A stretch of DNA of 64,000 bases from Acidimicrobiaceae bacterium (lineage in GTDB: Bacteria > Actinomycetota > Acidimicrobiia > Acidimicrobiales > RAAP-2). The position numbers and the translations under genes are program-made. The DNA lies in contig PNAH01000028.1 of NCBI GenBank assembly GCA_003170315.1, positions 109,119 through 173,118 of the forward strand, in the 5' to 3' direction. The notes beneath the pieces were generated by a model. The model saw only the letters and a program-made list of their open reading frames with translations. It was not told the origin of the DNA and searched no databases. How positions within the stretch are numbered: the first letter of the stretch is position 1; every line of letters begins with the position of its first letter. Positions 39,032 to 48,086 of this stretch are shown one piece after another.

Positions 39032-41025
39032 TGCCCGTTCGCTACGGCTACCGTCGCTTCGGCGAGGACGACGACTTCAACGATCTCGACGTCGAAGAGA
39101 TGCTGCGGATGCTGGCCGATGACTTCATGGAGAACGGCGACCTCGAAGAGGCGATGGACCGGCTACTGCGCGAGGGCTACACCACCGCCGACGGTGAGCG
39201 GATCGAGGGGCTGCGCGATCTGCTCGAGCAGGCGCGAGCGAAGCGTCGCGAACTCGAGCAACAGGCCGACCCCGACGGGGAGATGCAGCGCTACCGGGAC
39301 TGGTTGAACGAAATTGAAGCGACCGAGGACACCGAGCTGGGCACCCTGCTCGCCGAGGCCGAGGCTTCCGACGACGAGCGACGCAAAGAGGTCACGCGCG
39401 ACCTCGTCGATCAGAAGAAGATGCAGCGTGACCTGATGAGCGACCGTATCGGCGAACGACTGGGTGAGTATCAGAACTACGAGTTCGTCTCGAGTGAAGC
39501 CCGAGAGCAGTTCGAAGAACTCCTGGCCGAGTTGGAACGAGACGTCCTCAACACCTACTTCGAGAAGAGCAAGGAGATGATGGGTCGCCCCGACTCCGAA
39601 GAGTTGGCGCGTATGCGCGACATGATGGACGCACTCTCCACGATGATCGAGCAGGATCGACGCGGCGAGGATCTCGATCCGACCTTCGACGACTTCATGG
39701 AGAAGTTCGGCGACTTCTTTCCCGGCGCGGAGAGTCTCGAGGACGTCGTGCGCATGATGGCCGAACGCGCCGCCGCGGCCGAGGCCATGTTCAACTCACT
39801 GTCACCCGATCAACAAAGCGAGCTGCGTTCGATGTTCGCCGGGATGATGGAGAACATGGAGCTCAACTTCTCGCTGAATCGTTTGGTGTCGAATCTGCGC
39901 ATGGCGACGCCCGACGTCGACTGGAACCGCGCCCACCGGATGCGTGGTGACGACGGCTCGCCCTTCGCCGACGCCGCCTCGGTAGCCGAGCAGTTGGGTC
40001 AGTTGAAGGGTCTGGAGGAGTTTCTGGGCCAGGCCAACGCCGCACAGGGTCTGCCCGAAGTGGACGTCGAGGCCGTTCGTCGAAACCTCGGCGACGACGC
40101 AGCGCGCCACGTCGTGCGGTTGCAAAAGGCCCTGCAGGGACTGAAGGATCAGGGCTTCGTCGACCGACAGGGTCGCCAGTTGCACCTCACGCCGAAAGGC
40201 GTTCGCCAGATCGGCCAACAGGCCCTGCGTGACCTCTTCGCGCAGCTGCGTGATTCGCCCACGCTCGGCCTGCACCGCGTCGCGAGCGTCTCGCGCGGGG
40301 GAGACCGCGAGGAGACTTCCAAACCCTGGGAGCCCGGTGAGCCGTTCGCGTTGAACCTGCCCAAGACCTTGCGCAACGCCGTCCTTCGTCAGGGCCCGGG
40401 CACGCCGGTCAAGTTGCACGCCGACGATTTCGAGGTCGAAGAGTTCGAATCGACCCGTCATTCGGCCACCGTCTTCGCGATCGACCTCTCGCTCTCGATG
40501 GCGATGCGCAGCAACCTGGTGCCGGCCAAGAAGATGGTGCTAGCGCTCACCTCGCTGATTCGCTCGAAATTCCCTCGAGACTTCGTGGCGGTGGTCGGCT
40601 TCGGCGAGACGGCCCAGCAACTCAAGATCGAAGACGTCCCCGCGCTCACCATCGACTACGCCTACGGCACCAACCTCCAACACGCCCTGGCGCTCAGTCG
40701 CCACTTGATGCGCAACGAACGTGGCGAGCGACAGATCGTGGTCGTGACCGACGGAGAACCGACGGCCCACCTGCTGGCCAACGGCGAGCCCTTCTTCGCC
40801 TGGCCGCCGGTGCGCGAGACCCTGGAAAAGACCATGGCCGAGGTCCTTCGCTGCACCAAGGCCGGCATCACGATCAACACCTTCGCCCTCGACATCGAAC
40901 GAAGCCAGTTCCCGTTCGTCGAACAGATCGCCAAAGTCAACGGCGGGCGGCTTTTCTACACCGACGTGGACGATCTCGGTTCCTACGCCCTCGATGACTT
41001 CGTGAAGCACCGCCGCGCTGGCTAA
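39031..41025 (+). CDS. VWA-domain protein partner of MoxR-like ATPase
   Basis: FAIDLSLSMAMRSNLVPAKKMVLALTSLI...IVVVTDGEPTAHLL (MIDAS-like); stop/start adjoining the MoxR gene. Confidence 0.85.
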   Translation: MPVRYGYRRFGEDDDFNDLDVEEMLRMLADDFMENGDLEEAMDRLLREGYTTADGERIEGLRDLLEQARAKRRELEQQADPDGEMQRYRDWLNEIEATEDTELGTLLAEAEASDDERRKEVTRDLVDQKKMQRDLMSDRIGERLGEYQNYEFVSSEAREQFEELLAELERDVLNTYFEKSKEMMGRPDSEELARMRDMMDALSTMIEQDRRGEDLDPTFDDFMEKFGDFFPGAESLEDVVRMMAERAAAAEAMFNSLSPDQQSELRSMFAGMMENMELNFSLNRLVSNLRMATPDVDWNRAHRMRGDDGSPFADAASVAEQLGQLKGLEEFLGQANAAQGLPEVDVEAVRRNLGDDAARHVVRLQKALQGLKDQGFVDRQGRQLHLTPKGVRQIGQQALRDLFAQLRDSPTLGLHRVASVSRGGDREETSKPWEPGEPFALNLPKTLRNAVLRQGPGTPVKLHADDFEVEEFESTRHSATVFAIDLSLSMAMRSNLVPAKKMVLALTSLIRSKFPRDFVAVVGFGETAQQLKIEDVPALTIDYAYGTNLQHALALSRHLMRNERGERQIVVVTDGEPTAHLLANGEPFFAWPPVRETLEKTMAEVLRCTKAGITINTFALDIERSQFPFVEQIAKVNGGRLFYTDVDDLGSYALDDFVKHRRAG

Positions 41026-41190
41026 AAGGCCTCTCGAAATTGTCGAACGCTTTTCGTCCATCTTCAAATGACTCTTAGCCCTTGATCAGGGAATTACACA
41101 TTTCCATTTGCTTTTTGTCACGTTACCCGTCACAATTACATGGTTGTAATTACATCGGTGGAAAGAGCCACTGGGGGGAAGGAATTCAAC

Positions 41191-41466
41191 GTGGAAATCG
41201 TGGAATTGATGAGCGGCATGGAAGATCGTGGTTGGCAGGCACGGGCGAACTGCATGGGCGTCGACCCCGATCTCTTCTTTCCCGAGCGCGGTGCCTCGAC
41301 CCGCGAAGCCAAAGAGGTCTGTCGCGGCTGCGTCGCGCGCGAGGACTGTCTGGAGTACGCCCTCGATAACGGCGAGAAGTTCGGCATCTGGGGCGGCATG
41401 AGTGAACGCGAACGTCGCCGACTGCGCCGCGCGCGCGCCATCGAGCGCCGCGCCCAGGCCAGTTGA
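41191..41466 (+). CDS. WhiB-family transcriptional regulator
   Basis: RANCMGVDPDLFFPERG...CRGCVAREDCLEYALDNGEKFGIWGGMSERERRRLRR; GTG at 41191 preceded by ggggggaagga; ORF track start is 41140. Confidence 0.9.
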   Translation: MEIVELMSGMEDRGWQARANCMGVDPDLFFPERGASTREAKEVCRGCVAREDCLEYALDNGEKFGIWGGMSERERRRLRRARAIERRAQAS

Positions 41467-41467
41467 A

Positions 41468-42280
41468 CTAAATCCGACTCTCAATCGTCTGATTCTCACT
41501 CAGTCCGAGTTGAGCCCACCGACTGGGATCTTGGGCTTCGAGCAGTGCTCGCGGTACCAGTCCCACGAGTTCGCAGCGAACGATCTGGCCGCCCTCGGGC
41601 ACTAGCGCCGCCACTTCGTCGTAGACCACCGACGGGCCTTCGGTCATCGGGTCAATCAGGTTGCAACTGACCTGCATGTGCTCGCCCGCGCGAAAAGCGA
41701 GTGAGCGCACGGCACCACGTCGAATCGCCTTAGCGATCACGCGCGTCTCGTCTCGCGAGACGCCCGATAGCCAGATATTCCAGGCGACCAGAATCGGTCG
41801 CGCGCCGACGGCGACGGCCCCGAGGGTCGGTGACGGTGCGGCCGGTCCGAAGTCTGGTGAGAGCTCTCGAAAGGCGTGCTTTCGAACGGCCGGCAGCGTT
41901 CGAAGAGCGGCGTCCACCGGCCCATAGAGGAAGGTCGCGACGCCGAAGGTCTCGCTGATCCACCGGGCCGTTTCGTCGCGTAATTCGACCGCGCGAGAAG
42001 ACTTTTCGAGGTCGAGGGCCACGAACGGCACGACGTCGACGACGCCGAAGCGGGGATGGACGCCTTCGTGAGCGCGCAGATCCAGGAGTTCGAATGACGC
42101 GGTGATCAGTGCGCGAACGTCACGGATCAAGGATTCGGCGTCGTTGACGAGCGTGAAGACCGAGCGATGGTGAAACGTGTCGGCGTGCAGGTCGCGCAAC
42201 GAGGGACCGGCCGAATCGTCCAGTTGGTCTAAGAGTTCGAGGTTGCGGCCCTCGGAGAGATTGATGACACACTCGAGCAC
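41468..42280 (-). CDS. glutamate formimidoyltransferase (FtcD-like)
   Basis: MLECVINLSEGRNLELLDQL...DTFHHRSVFTLV...DLRAHEGVHPRFGVVDVVPFVAL...FLYG. Confidence 0.85.
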   Translation of the reverse strand: MLECVINLSEGRNLELLDQLDDSAGPSLRDLHADTFHHRSVFTLVNDAESLIRDVRALITASFELLDLRAHEGVHPRFGVVDVVPFVALDLEKSSRAVELRDETARWISETFGVATFLYGPVDAALRTLPAVRKHAFRELSPDFGPAAPSPTLGAVAVGARPILVAWNIWLSGVSRDETRVIAKAIRRGAVRSLAFRAGEHMQVSCNLIDPMTEGPSVVYDEVAALVPEGGQIVRCELVGLVPRALLEAQDPSRWAQLGLSENQTIESRI

Positions 42281-42292
42281 GCGAGTGGCGTA

Positions 42293-42544
42293 CTACGGGG
42301 CGTCAGAGTTGAACACGCGACGGCGGCGGCGCTCGCGAAGTATGCGACGGCGCTCGCGCTCGGAACAGCCGCCCCAGATGCCGTGGTCCACGTGGTTCTC
42401 GAGTGCGTACTCGAGGCACTGGCTGGCCACCGGACAGGTGGCGCAGATTCGTTGCGCAATGATCACCCCGACGCCATCTCGCGGGAAGAAGGTCCCCGCC
42501 GGGTACTCGCGGCACTTCCCGTCTGCCATCCATTCGGTACTCAT
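42293..42544 (-). CDS. WhiB-family transcriptional regulator
   Basis: WMADGKCREYPAGTFFPRDGVGVIIAQRICATCPVASQCLEYALENHVDHGIWGGCSERERRRILR. Confidence 0.9.
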   Translation of the reverse strand: MSTEWMADGKCREYPAGTFFPRDGVGVIIAQRICATCPVASQCLEYALENHVDHGIWGGCSERERRRILRERRRRRVFNSDAP

Positions 42545-42751
42545 GCACACCCCCATGCCGGTTCTATATGCCACAGTAGCGACACTTTGTGTGACGATCT
42601 GATTGCGAAGGGCTCATTTGTTCACAAGCCGATGGTTACCATACTTCTCACAGACGACTGTAAGCCCTTTCAAAGACAACGGCTCGAAGGACGTTCCAGA
42701 ACCAGTTAGTACAATGGTGTTTCGCCTTAATCGCAACGCCAAAGGAGCACC

Positions 42752-43030
42752 GTGAGCCAGGTCCCAACCCCGGAGACCACCGAAGTCGTGGACCCGGTCG
42801 GTCACGTCCAGGTCATCTACCTCGGTCCCGTGGCGCCCCATTGGGAGTGTCGAATGGTCTTCGGCGACGAAGAGCAGATCCAGGCCTTCGTCGACCGCGT
42901 CGACGCCCGGTTGCGTTTCTTGCCGCCGCACGATCCTCAGTTCCGACGTAACCGCGAGCGCGTGAACCGCGACGCCGAACGCGAGAACCTGCTGGTCGAA
43001 TGGAACCTCGGGTACGACGAGGAGTCCTAA
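42752..43030 (+). CDS. conserved-looking small protein of unknown function
   Basis: 92 aa ORF with own RBS (aaaggag) and intergenic context; no recognised domain. Confidence 0.6.
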   Translation: MSQVPTPETTEVVDPVGHVQVIYLGPVAPHWECRMVFGDEEQIQAFVDRVDARLRFLPPHDPQFRRNRERVNRDAERENLLVEWNLGYDEES

Positions 43031-44148
43031 GCGAGAGGCGAATTCGTCACTCGCTCGAACCACGCGTTCGGGTCCAGCAGTTCATCCGTACTCGGCAGCC
43101 CGTCGACGCGCAGCAGGGCGTCGAACACGCGCAACGTGTGATCCTTCGAGAGCGTGGCGACGAACGTCGCCGCTTGATCGTGGTGCTCGCCCTGGGTCGA
43201 TATGCCAAAGAGCGCGGCGGCGGCGTCCTCACCGCGCGCGTCGCTTCGGCGGTGACGTCGGTAGGCCTCGACCAGCGCCGGACGTGGCCCCAGGATCGCT
43301 TCAGTGATCTGATGGGCGGCCGAATCGAAGAAGGCCAGGAGCACGCTGGCGGCGGCGTTGATGGCGCGCGTGGCGTCAGACTCTTCGGGCATCTCGATGC
43401 CGTCGAGCAGTGATTCGGGGTTCTCCATGAATCCCGCGATGTCTTCAGGGTTGATCATCGATTGCAAGCGCGTCAGTAGATCGCCCTGCGCTTTGGTGGA
43501 CTCACGCACGGTGTCAATCAACAGCGCGCGCAGCGCGTCGCCGGTCCCGGGCTGGGTCAGCACGAGTGACGCGAGGAACTCTTGGGCCAGGGCGAAGACG
43601 TAGACCTCATCGCGTTCCAGCGACCAGGCTTCGGCGAAGCTGGCGAGATTGTTCACGACTAACTGTCGCTCGGCGTCGACACGAGGCAGTGGCAACGCGG
43701 CGAGCGACCACGCGCGTTCGGAGAAGTGACCGGCGACCGAGCCCATCTGGAAGCCGGAAAAGAGCGGTCCGAGCGCGGCGGCCATCTGGGCCATCATCTG
43801 GTTGTCCCCCAGGTCCAGGTTCTCGCCGATGGTGGCGCTCGACGAGACCATCGGCTCCATGAGCGGGCGCCACTGAGTGAGGGCCGCGATGGTGAGCGCC
43901 GAGCGATTGACGGCGACGACCGAGGCGTCAATCGATACTCCGAGCAACGAGTCGACGTGGCGCGCGACGAGCGGCGCCAGTTCTTCGAGTCGCTGGCGTT
44001 CGATGGGTTGGGCGTTCGGGTCGCCGTCTTCTCCGCGGGCGATATTGAGCGCGAGTTGGGTGGCCGTCGTAAACCAGGCGTCGGGTCCTTGTTGGCCGAG
44101 CATGGAGAAGATGTCGCCGAACATGCCGCCGAAGGGGTTGTCACTCAC
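43027..44148 (-). CDS. DUF2342 / zinc-dependent metalloprotease-family protein (putative active site degenerate)
   Basis: NPFGGMFGDIFSMLG...; family-like C-terminus ALVEAYRRHRRSDARGEDAAAALFGI...LLRVDGLPSTDELLDPNAWFERV; expected HEXXH region reads ALAQEFLASL. Confidence 0.65.
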   Translation of the reverse strand: MSDNPFGGMFGDIFSMLGQQGPDAWFTTATQLALNIARGEDGDPNAQPIERQRLEELAPLVARHVDSLLGVSIDASVVAVNRSALTIAALTQWRPLMEPMVSSSATIGENLDLGDNQMMAQMAAALGPLFSGFQMGSVAGHFSERAWSLAALPLPRVDAERQLVVNNLASFAEAWSLERDEVYVFALAQEFLASLVLTQPGTGDALRALLIDTVRESTKAQGDLLTRLQSMINPEDIAGFMENPESLLDGIEMPEESDATRAINAAASVLLAFFDSAAHQITEAILGPRPALVEAYRRHRRSDARGEDAAAALFGISTQGEHHDQAATFVATLSKDHTLRVFDALLRVDGLPSTDELLDPNAWFERVTNSPLA

Positions 44149-44157
44149 GGGGACAAT

Positions 44158-45294
44158 TTAAAGCGCGCAGGCGAGGGTCATGTCGGCGTGGTGGACGGCG
44201 GCGTCACGGATGAAGGTGACGTGGGCCACGCTGAAGGCCGGCGTCAAGTACAGGGCCGTGTCGAGGGCGTCGAAGGTCTCGGTCTGCTCGCCGTTCAACG
44301 CCGTGATGACGTCACCCTTCTTCAGCTGCCACTGCGCCGGACTCTTGGGGATGACCCGAGAGACCGTCACGCCTCCGCCCTGGGCGTTCAAGCCGACGAT
44401 GCCGAGGCTCGCGTGACACCCTCGGCCCGTGGCGACGATGTAGGCGATGCGCGCGACGAACTGGGCCGAGTACCAGAGGTGGTCGGTGGACAAGACGGCG
44501 ACGACTCGGCCGCTCTGATCGACGGCAATCGCGTCGATGAAGCCACTGATATTCGCGTCGGACTTGGTCGAGAGATAGCTGATGACCCCCGTGGCGTCAC
44601 TCTTGGGATCGCCGAGAATCGTGTTGGCCCACGCGTACTGCGGCGACGTCGACGAACTCTTCAAAATTGGCGACACCGCGACCACCCACCGGCTGGCGGG
44701 TAACGGCGCAAAGCTGAGCGCGGGAACGTGGCGGCCCAGGCGCACGATCGAGAAGCCCATCACTTGGTCGCGCCCGACCCAGTGAACGGGAAAGTTGGCG
44801 TCGCCCGGGGTCGAACCGGTGATGAGCGCGTTGGCCGGGATCTGGGTGGTGGTCACCGCGAGGTCGTGGGGAAGGACCATTGCGGCGACGACGTCCACGT
44901 GGCCCGGCGTGGCGATCGAGAGGTTCACGGTGTCGGCCGCCGCGGTTCGTGAATTCGAAGGGAGTTGGCTGATCGACTGCGCCAGGTGCGGCGTCGCCGG
45001 CGGATTGTTCGACTGCGTGAGGTACAGCCCGGCCGATCCCACCACCAGCGCAACCGCCATTAGAGCGGCGACGGCGCGGGCCGCGGGCGACTTTATGGGC
45101 CAAATCTGATGGGTGCGGAGCCTCTCAAAACTCGGTAATTCACTCGGGTGGACCCACTCGCGCTCGCCCCTCGGAGGGGGCTTCGCGTGTGCGCGCCGAC
45201 GACGCCACCATTCCCCAGGTCCCCGACTCTCCACCCAGTGAAGGCTAGTTACCACCGGTTGGCCAGTTGGGGTCGCCCTATCATCGAAAACCAT
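44158..45294 (-). CDS. membrane-anchored HtrA-like protein with PDZ domain and degenerate trypsin-like domain
   Basis: TM AVAALMAVALVVGSAGLYL; protease-like VGRDQVMGFSIVRLG...; PDZ ASLGIVGLNAQGGGVTVSRVIPKSPAQWQLKKGDVITALNGEQTETFDALDTALY; start uncertain. Confidence 0.65.
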   Translation of the reverse strand: MVFDDRATPTGQPVVTSLHWVESRGPGEWWRRRRAHAKPPPRGEREWVHPSELPSFERLRTHQIWPIKSPAARAVAALMAVALVVGSAGLYLTQSNNPPATPHLAQSISQLPSNSRTAAADTVNLSIATPGHVDVVAAMVLPHDLAVTTTQIPANALITGSTPGDANFPVHWVGRDQVMGFSIVRLGRHVPALSFAPLPASRWVVAVSPILKSSSTSPQYAWANTILGDPKSDATGVISYLSTKSDANISGFIDAIAVDQSGRVVAVLSTDHLWYSAQFVARIAYIVATGRGCHASLGIVGLNAQGGGVTVSRVIPKSPAQWQLKKGDVITALNGEQTETFDALDTALYLTPAFSVAHVTFIRDAAVHHADMTLACAL

Positions 45295-46297
45295 GGCATT
45301 GGACGTCGCGCTCGACATCGGCACCTCGAACACGCGTCTCGCCACGACCGAACGAGGCATCGTCTTCAACGAACCGACGTTGGTCGCGATCGACACCAAC
45401 AGCGGTCGCGTCGTCGAGGTGGGCCACGGGGCCCTCGACATGGTCGCGCGCACGCCTCGCCACGTCGTCGTCTTTCGACCGCTCGCCCAGGGAGCCACCG
45501 TGGACTTCGACGTCACCTCGCGACTCATCGCCGGACTGTTCGAGCGCGCCGGCGTCTCGAAGATGAGTCGAGCCCGGGTGGTAATGAGCGTGCCGTCGCT
45601 GGCGACGTCGATCGAACGCCGCGCGCTACGTCAAGCGGCCATTCAGGCCGGCGCGCGCGAGGCGACGCTGATTGAAGCGCCGATCGCGGCGGCGATCGGC
45701 ATGGGCCTTCCGGTGCAGGACCCCGTTGGTTCGGCCGTGACGGTCCTCGGGGCCGGGGCCTCGGAGGCGGCGATCATCTCGCTCGGCGGCATCGTCACGG
45801 GCAGCGCCCGTCGTCTCGGCGGCAACGACCTCGACGCGGCCATCGCGTCGTCGTTGCGGATTCAACTCGGTGTCGTCGTCGCCCCGTCGGTCCTCGAGAG
45901 CCTGAAGTTTTCCTTGGCCTCCGCGCTCGGTCGCACGAAGGGTCGTTCGGAAGTGATCTTGGCCCGTACGGTGGACCGCGGTGACCTCGTCGAGATTGAC
46001 GTCGACGCCGAACTAGTGAACGCCGCGGTCCTCGACGTCGTGACGACCGCGGTACGAATGATCCAGGAGTGTCTCGGTGACGCGCCGCCGGATCTCTCCC
46101 AGGACGTCAGTGCTCGGGGATTGATCCTCACCGGCGGACACGCACTCTTGAGTGACTTTGGCGAACTCATCGCGACCAACACCGGCGTCGAGGTCACCGT
46201 CGCCGAGGAGCCCGACACGGTGGTGATTCGTGGACTCCGGCTCTGTCTCGAAGAGATGTCGTCACTGCACTCGCTCTATCGAGACGCCGATCGTTAG
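45293..46297 (+). CDS. MreB-like actin-family protein (divergent)
   Basis: [30 protein letters not shown]...[26 protein letters not shown]...[23 protein letters not shown]. Confidence 0.82.
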   Translation: [334 protein letters not shown]

Positions 46298-46926
46298 TCC
46301 TCGTCGCGACCGAGTTGGTTGACGGCCGCTCGAACCTGCCAGTCCCGGTCTTGGTTCGCACGTTCCAGAGCCTCGTCGATGTCGGGTCCTTCGAAGTTCG
46401 CCAGGGCGACGATGGCGCGACGGCGCACCGGCGGTTTGTCGTCGAGCGCACCCAGAATCGCCGGACGTGCCCGGTCGTCGCCGATCGCCCCGAGCGCGGC
46501 GACGGCCGACTCACGACAACGGGCGTCGTCGTGGCTCGTCGCGATGACGCACATTTTTTCGACGGCCGCCACGTAGAGGTGCTCCCCGAGGGCGAAGACC
46601 GCGCCGTCGACGACCAGCGCGTCCTCGTCTTCGAGACAGTGCATAAGGGCGGCGTAGACGTCGTCCCCCTCCATCTCCACGTGGGCGATCTGGTTCAACG
46701 CCTCGCGTCGAACCTCGACGTCGGGGTCGCGCAGGGCGTTCTTCCAATCGTCGGAGGTGACGAGCCGTTGGCGCACGACACCGCGCAGCGCGAGGATCCG
46801 GTGACGAGGGACGGGGCCGTTGAGATGCGTACGCAATACCTCGACGTAGTCGTCACCCAATCCAAAGCCGGCGCGCAACAGTAACTCGTCAATGCTCTCC
46901 GCTATCGTTGATTCATCACTTTGCAC
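46294..46926 (-). CDS. HEAT-repeat protein
   Basis: Repeated alpha-helical units: LRDPDVEVRREALNQIAHVE, HDDARCRESAVAALGAIGDDRARPAILGALDDKPPVRRRAIVALANFEGPDID. Confidence 0.8.
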   Translation of the reverse strand: MQSDESTIAESIDELLLRAGFGLGDDYVEVLRTHLNGPVPRHRILALRGVVRQRLVTSDDWKNALRDPDVEVRREALNQIAHVEMEGDDVYAALMHCLEDEDALVVDGAVFALGEHLYVAAVEKMCVIATSHDDARCRESAVAALGAIGDDRARPAILGALDDKPPVRRRAIVALANFEGPDIDEALERANQDRDWQVRAAVNQLGRDED

Positions 46927-48048
46927 GCACCCATCTCACCACCTACGAGGCATCGTCGGGTCTCACGAGTGCTCCTCGCAGTTCTGATCCTCATTCTGGT
47001 GGGTGTGGTGGGGCTCTACGAGTGGCCCATACACGAGTACGCCCTGACCCCGGGCGACGCGACGCCCGTGGCGCCGCTGGTGAAGATCAAGGGCGTCGCC
47101 AGTGAAACGCACCACGGCAAGATCATGCTCACCGACGTCTATCTGACGTCGTTGAACGGTTGGCAATGGGCGATCATGCACTTCGAAAGTCACGTGCAGT
47201 TCATTGGCGTTGACCAGCTCGTCGAACCCGGCGTGCCCACCGATGAACTCCAAGCCCAGGGGTATCTTCAAATGAGCGATTCTAAGCAGGCCGCCGAGGT
47301 CACGGCCTTTGACGCCCTGGGCTGGAAGACGCCCTCGACGCCCACGGGCGCGATCGTCAACTCGGTCGTGTCGCCGTCGCCGGCTCGCGGCGCCGGAATC
47401 CAGGTGGCCGACGAAATCGTGGGGGTGAATGGCACGAGCGTCGACTCGATCTGCTCACTCTTCGTGGCGATGCGTTCGATTCCCACCGGCACCACGGTCC
47501 ACCTCTCAATCAAACGGGCGCGGATCTCCTCGACCGGCGTCATCACCTACCGTTCGCCGTCGACGGTGGCGTTGAAAACCGCGAAGGCGCCGGCGAGCAT
47601 CGGCTCTTCGGACTGTGCCGGAGTAACGGGCGTCGGCGCGTCGTATCTCGGGGTCTCGATCGAAGACGGAGCCACCTACCAGTTGCCCGCGCGGGTCAGC
47701 ATCAACACGGCGAACATCGGCGGACCGTCGGCCGGGCTCGCCATGACGCTCACCTTGATCGACAAACTGAGTCGCCAATCCATCTCGGGCAATCAGCCCA
47801 TCGCCGCGACCGGCACGATTGACATCCATGGGAACGTCGGCGACGTGGGCGGCGTCGCCGAAAAAACCGTCGCGGTGCAACGCGCCGGGGCGAAGTATTT
47901 CTTCGTGCCGCAAGTCGAGGTCGCCAGGGCCAAAGCGGCGGCCCGGCCGGGTCTCAAGATCATCGGAGTGACGACCCTCGCCCAAACGCTGCGTGACCTA
48001 CGCGCCCTCGGTGGCGTCGCTCCGAAACCCCTTACGCCGCCTCGTTAA
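46921..48048 (+). CDS. membrane-anchored PDZ + Lon-like (S16) serine protease, YlbL-like
   Basis: N-terminal TM, PDZ IQVADEIVGVNGTSVDSICSLF, NIGGPSAGLAMTLTLIDKLSRQSISGNQPIAATGTIDIHGNVGDVGGVAEKTVAVQRAGAKYFFVP; TTG or downstream start. Confidence 0.85.
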   Translation: MHAPISPPTRHRRVSRVLLAVLILILVGVVGLYEWPIHEYALTPGDATPVAPLVKIKGVASETHHGKIMLTDVYLTSLNGWQWAIMHFESHVQFIGVDQLVEPGVPTDELQAQGYLQMSDSKQAAEVTAFDALGWKTPSTPTGAIVNSVVSPSPARGAGIQVADEIVGVNGTSVDSICSLFVAMRSIPTGTTVHLSIKRARISSTGVITYRSPSTVALKTAKAPASIGSSDCAGVTGVGASYLGVSIEDGATYQLPARVSINTANIGGPSAGLAMTLTLIDKLSRQSISGNQPIAATGTIDIHGNVGDVGGVAEKTVAVQRAGAKYFFVPQVEVARAKAAARPGLKIIGVTTLAQTLRDLRALGGVAPKPLTPPR

Positions 48049-48086
48049 GCCATTTACTCCAAGGCCGACGCCGTAGTCTGGAGGGA

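Noticed and set aside
42608-42670. aagggct...agccctt distant inverted repeat in the whiB-42752 intergenic region as an attenuator
   Set aside because: 7-bp arms about 50 bp apart with no supporting terminator or leader ORF; too weak.
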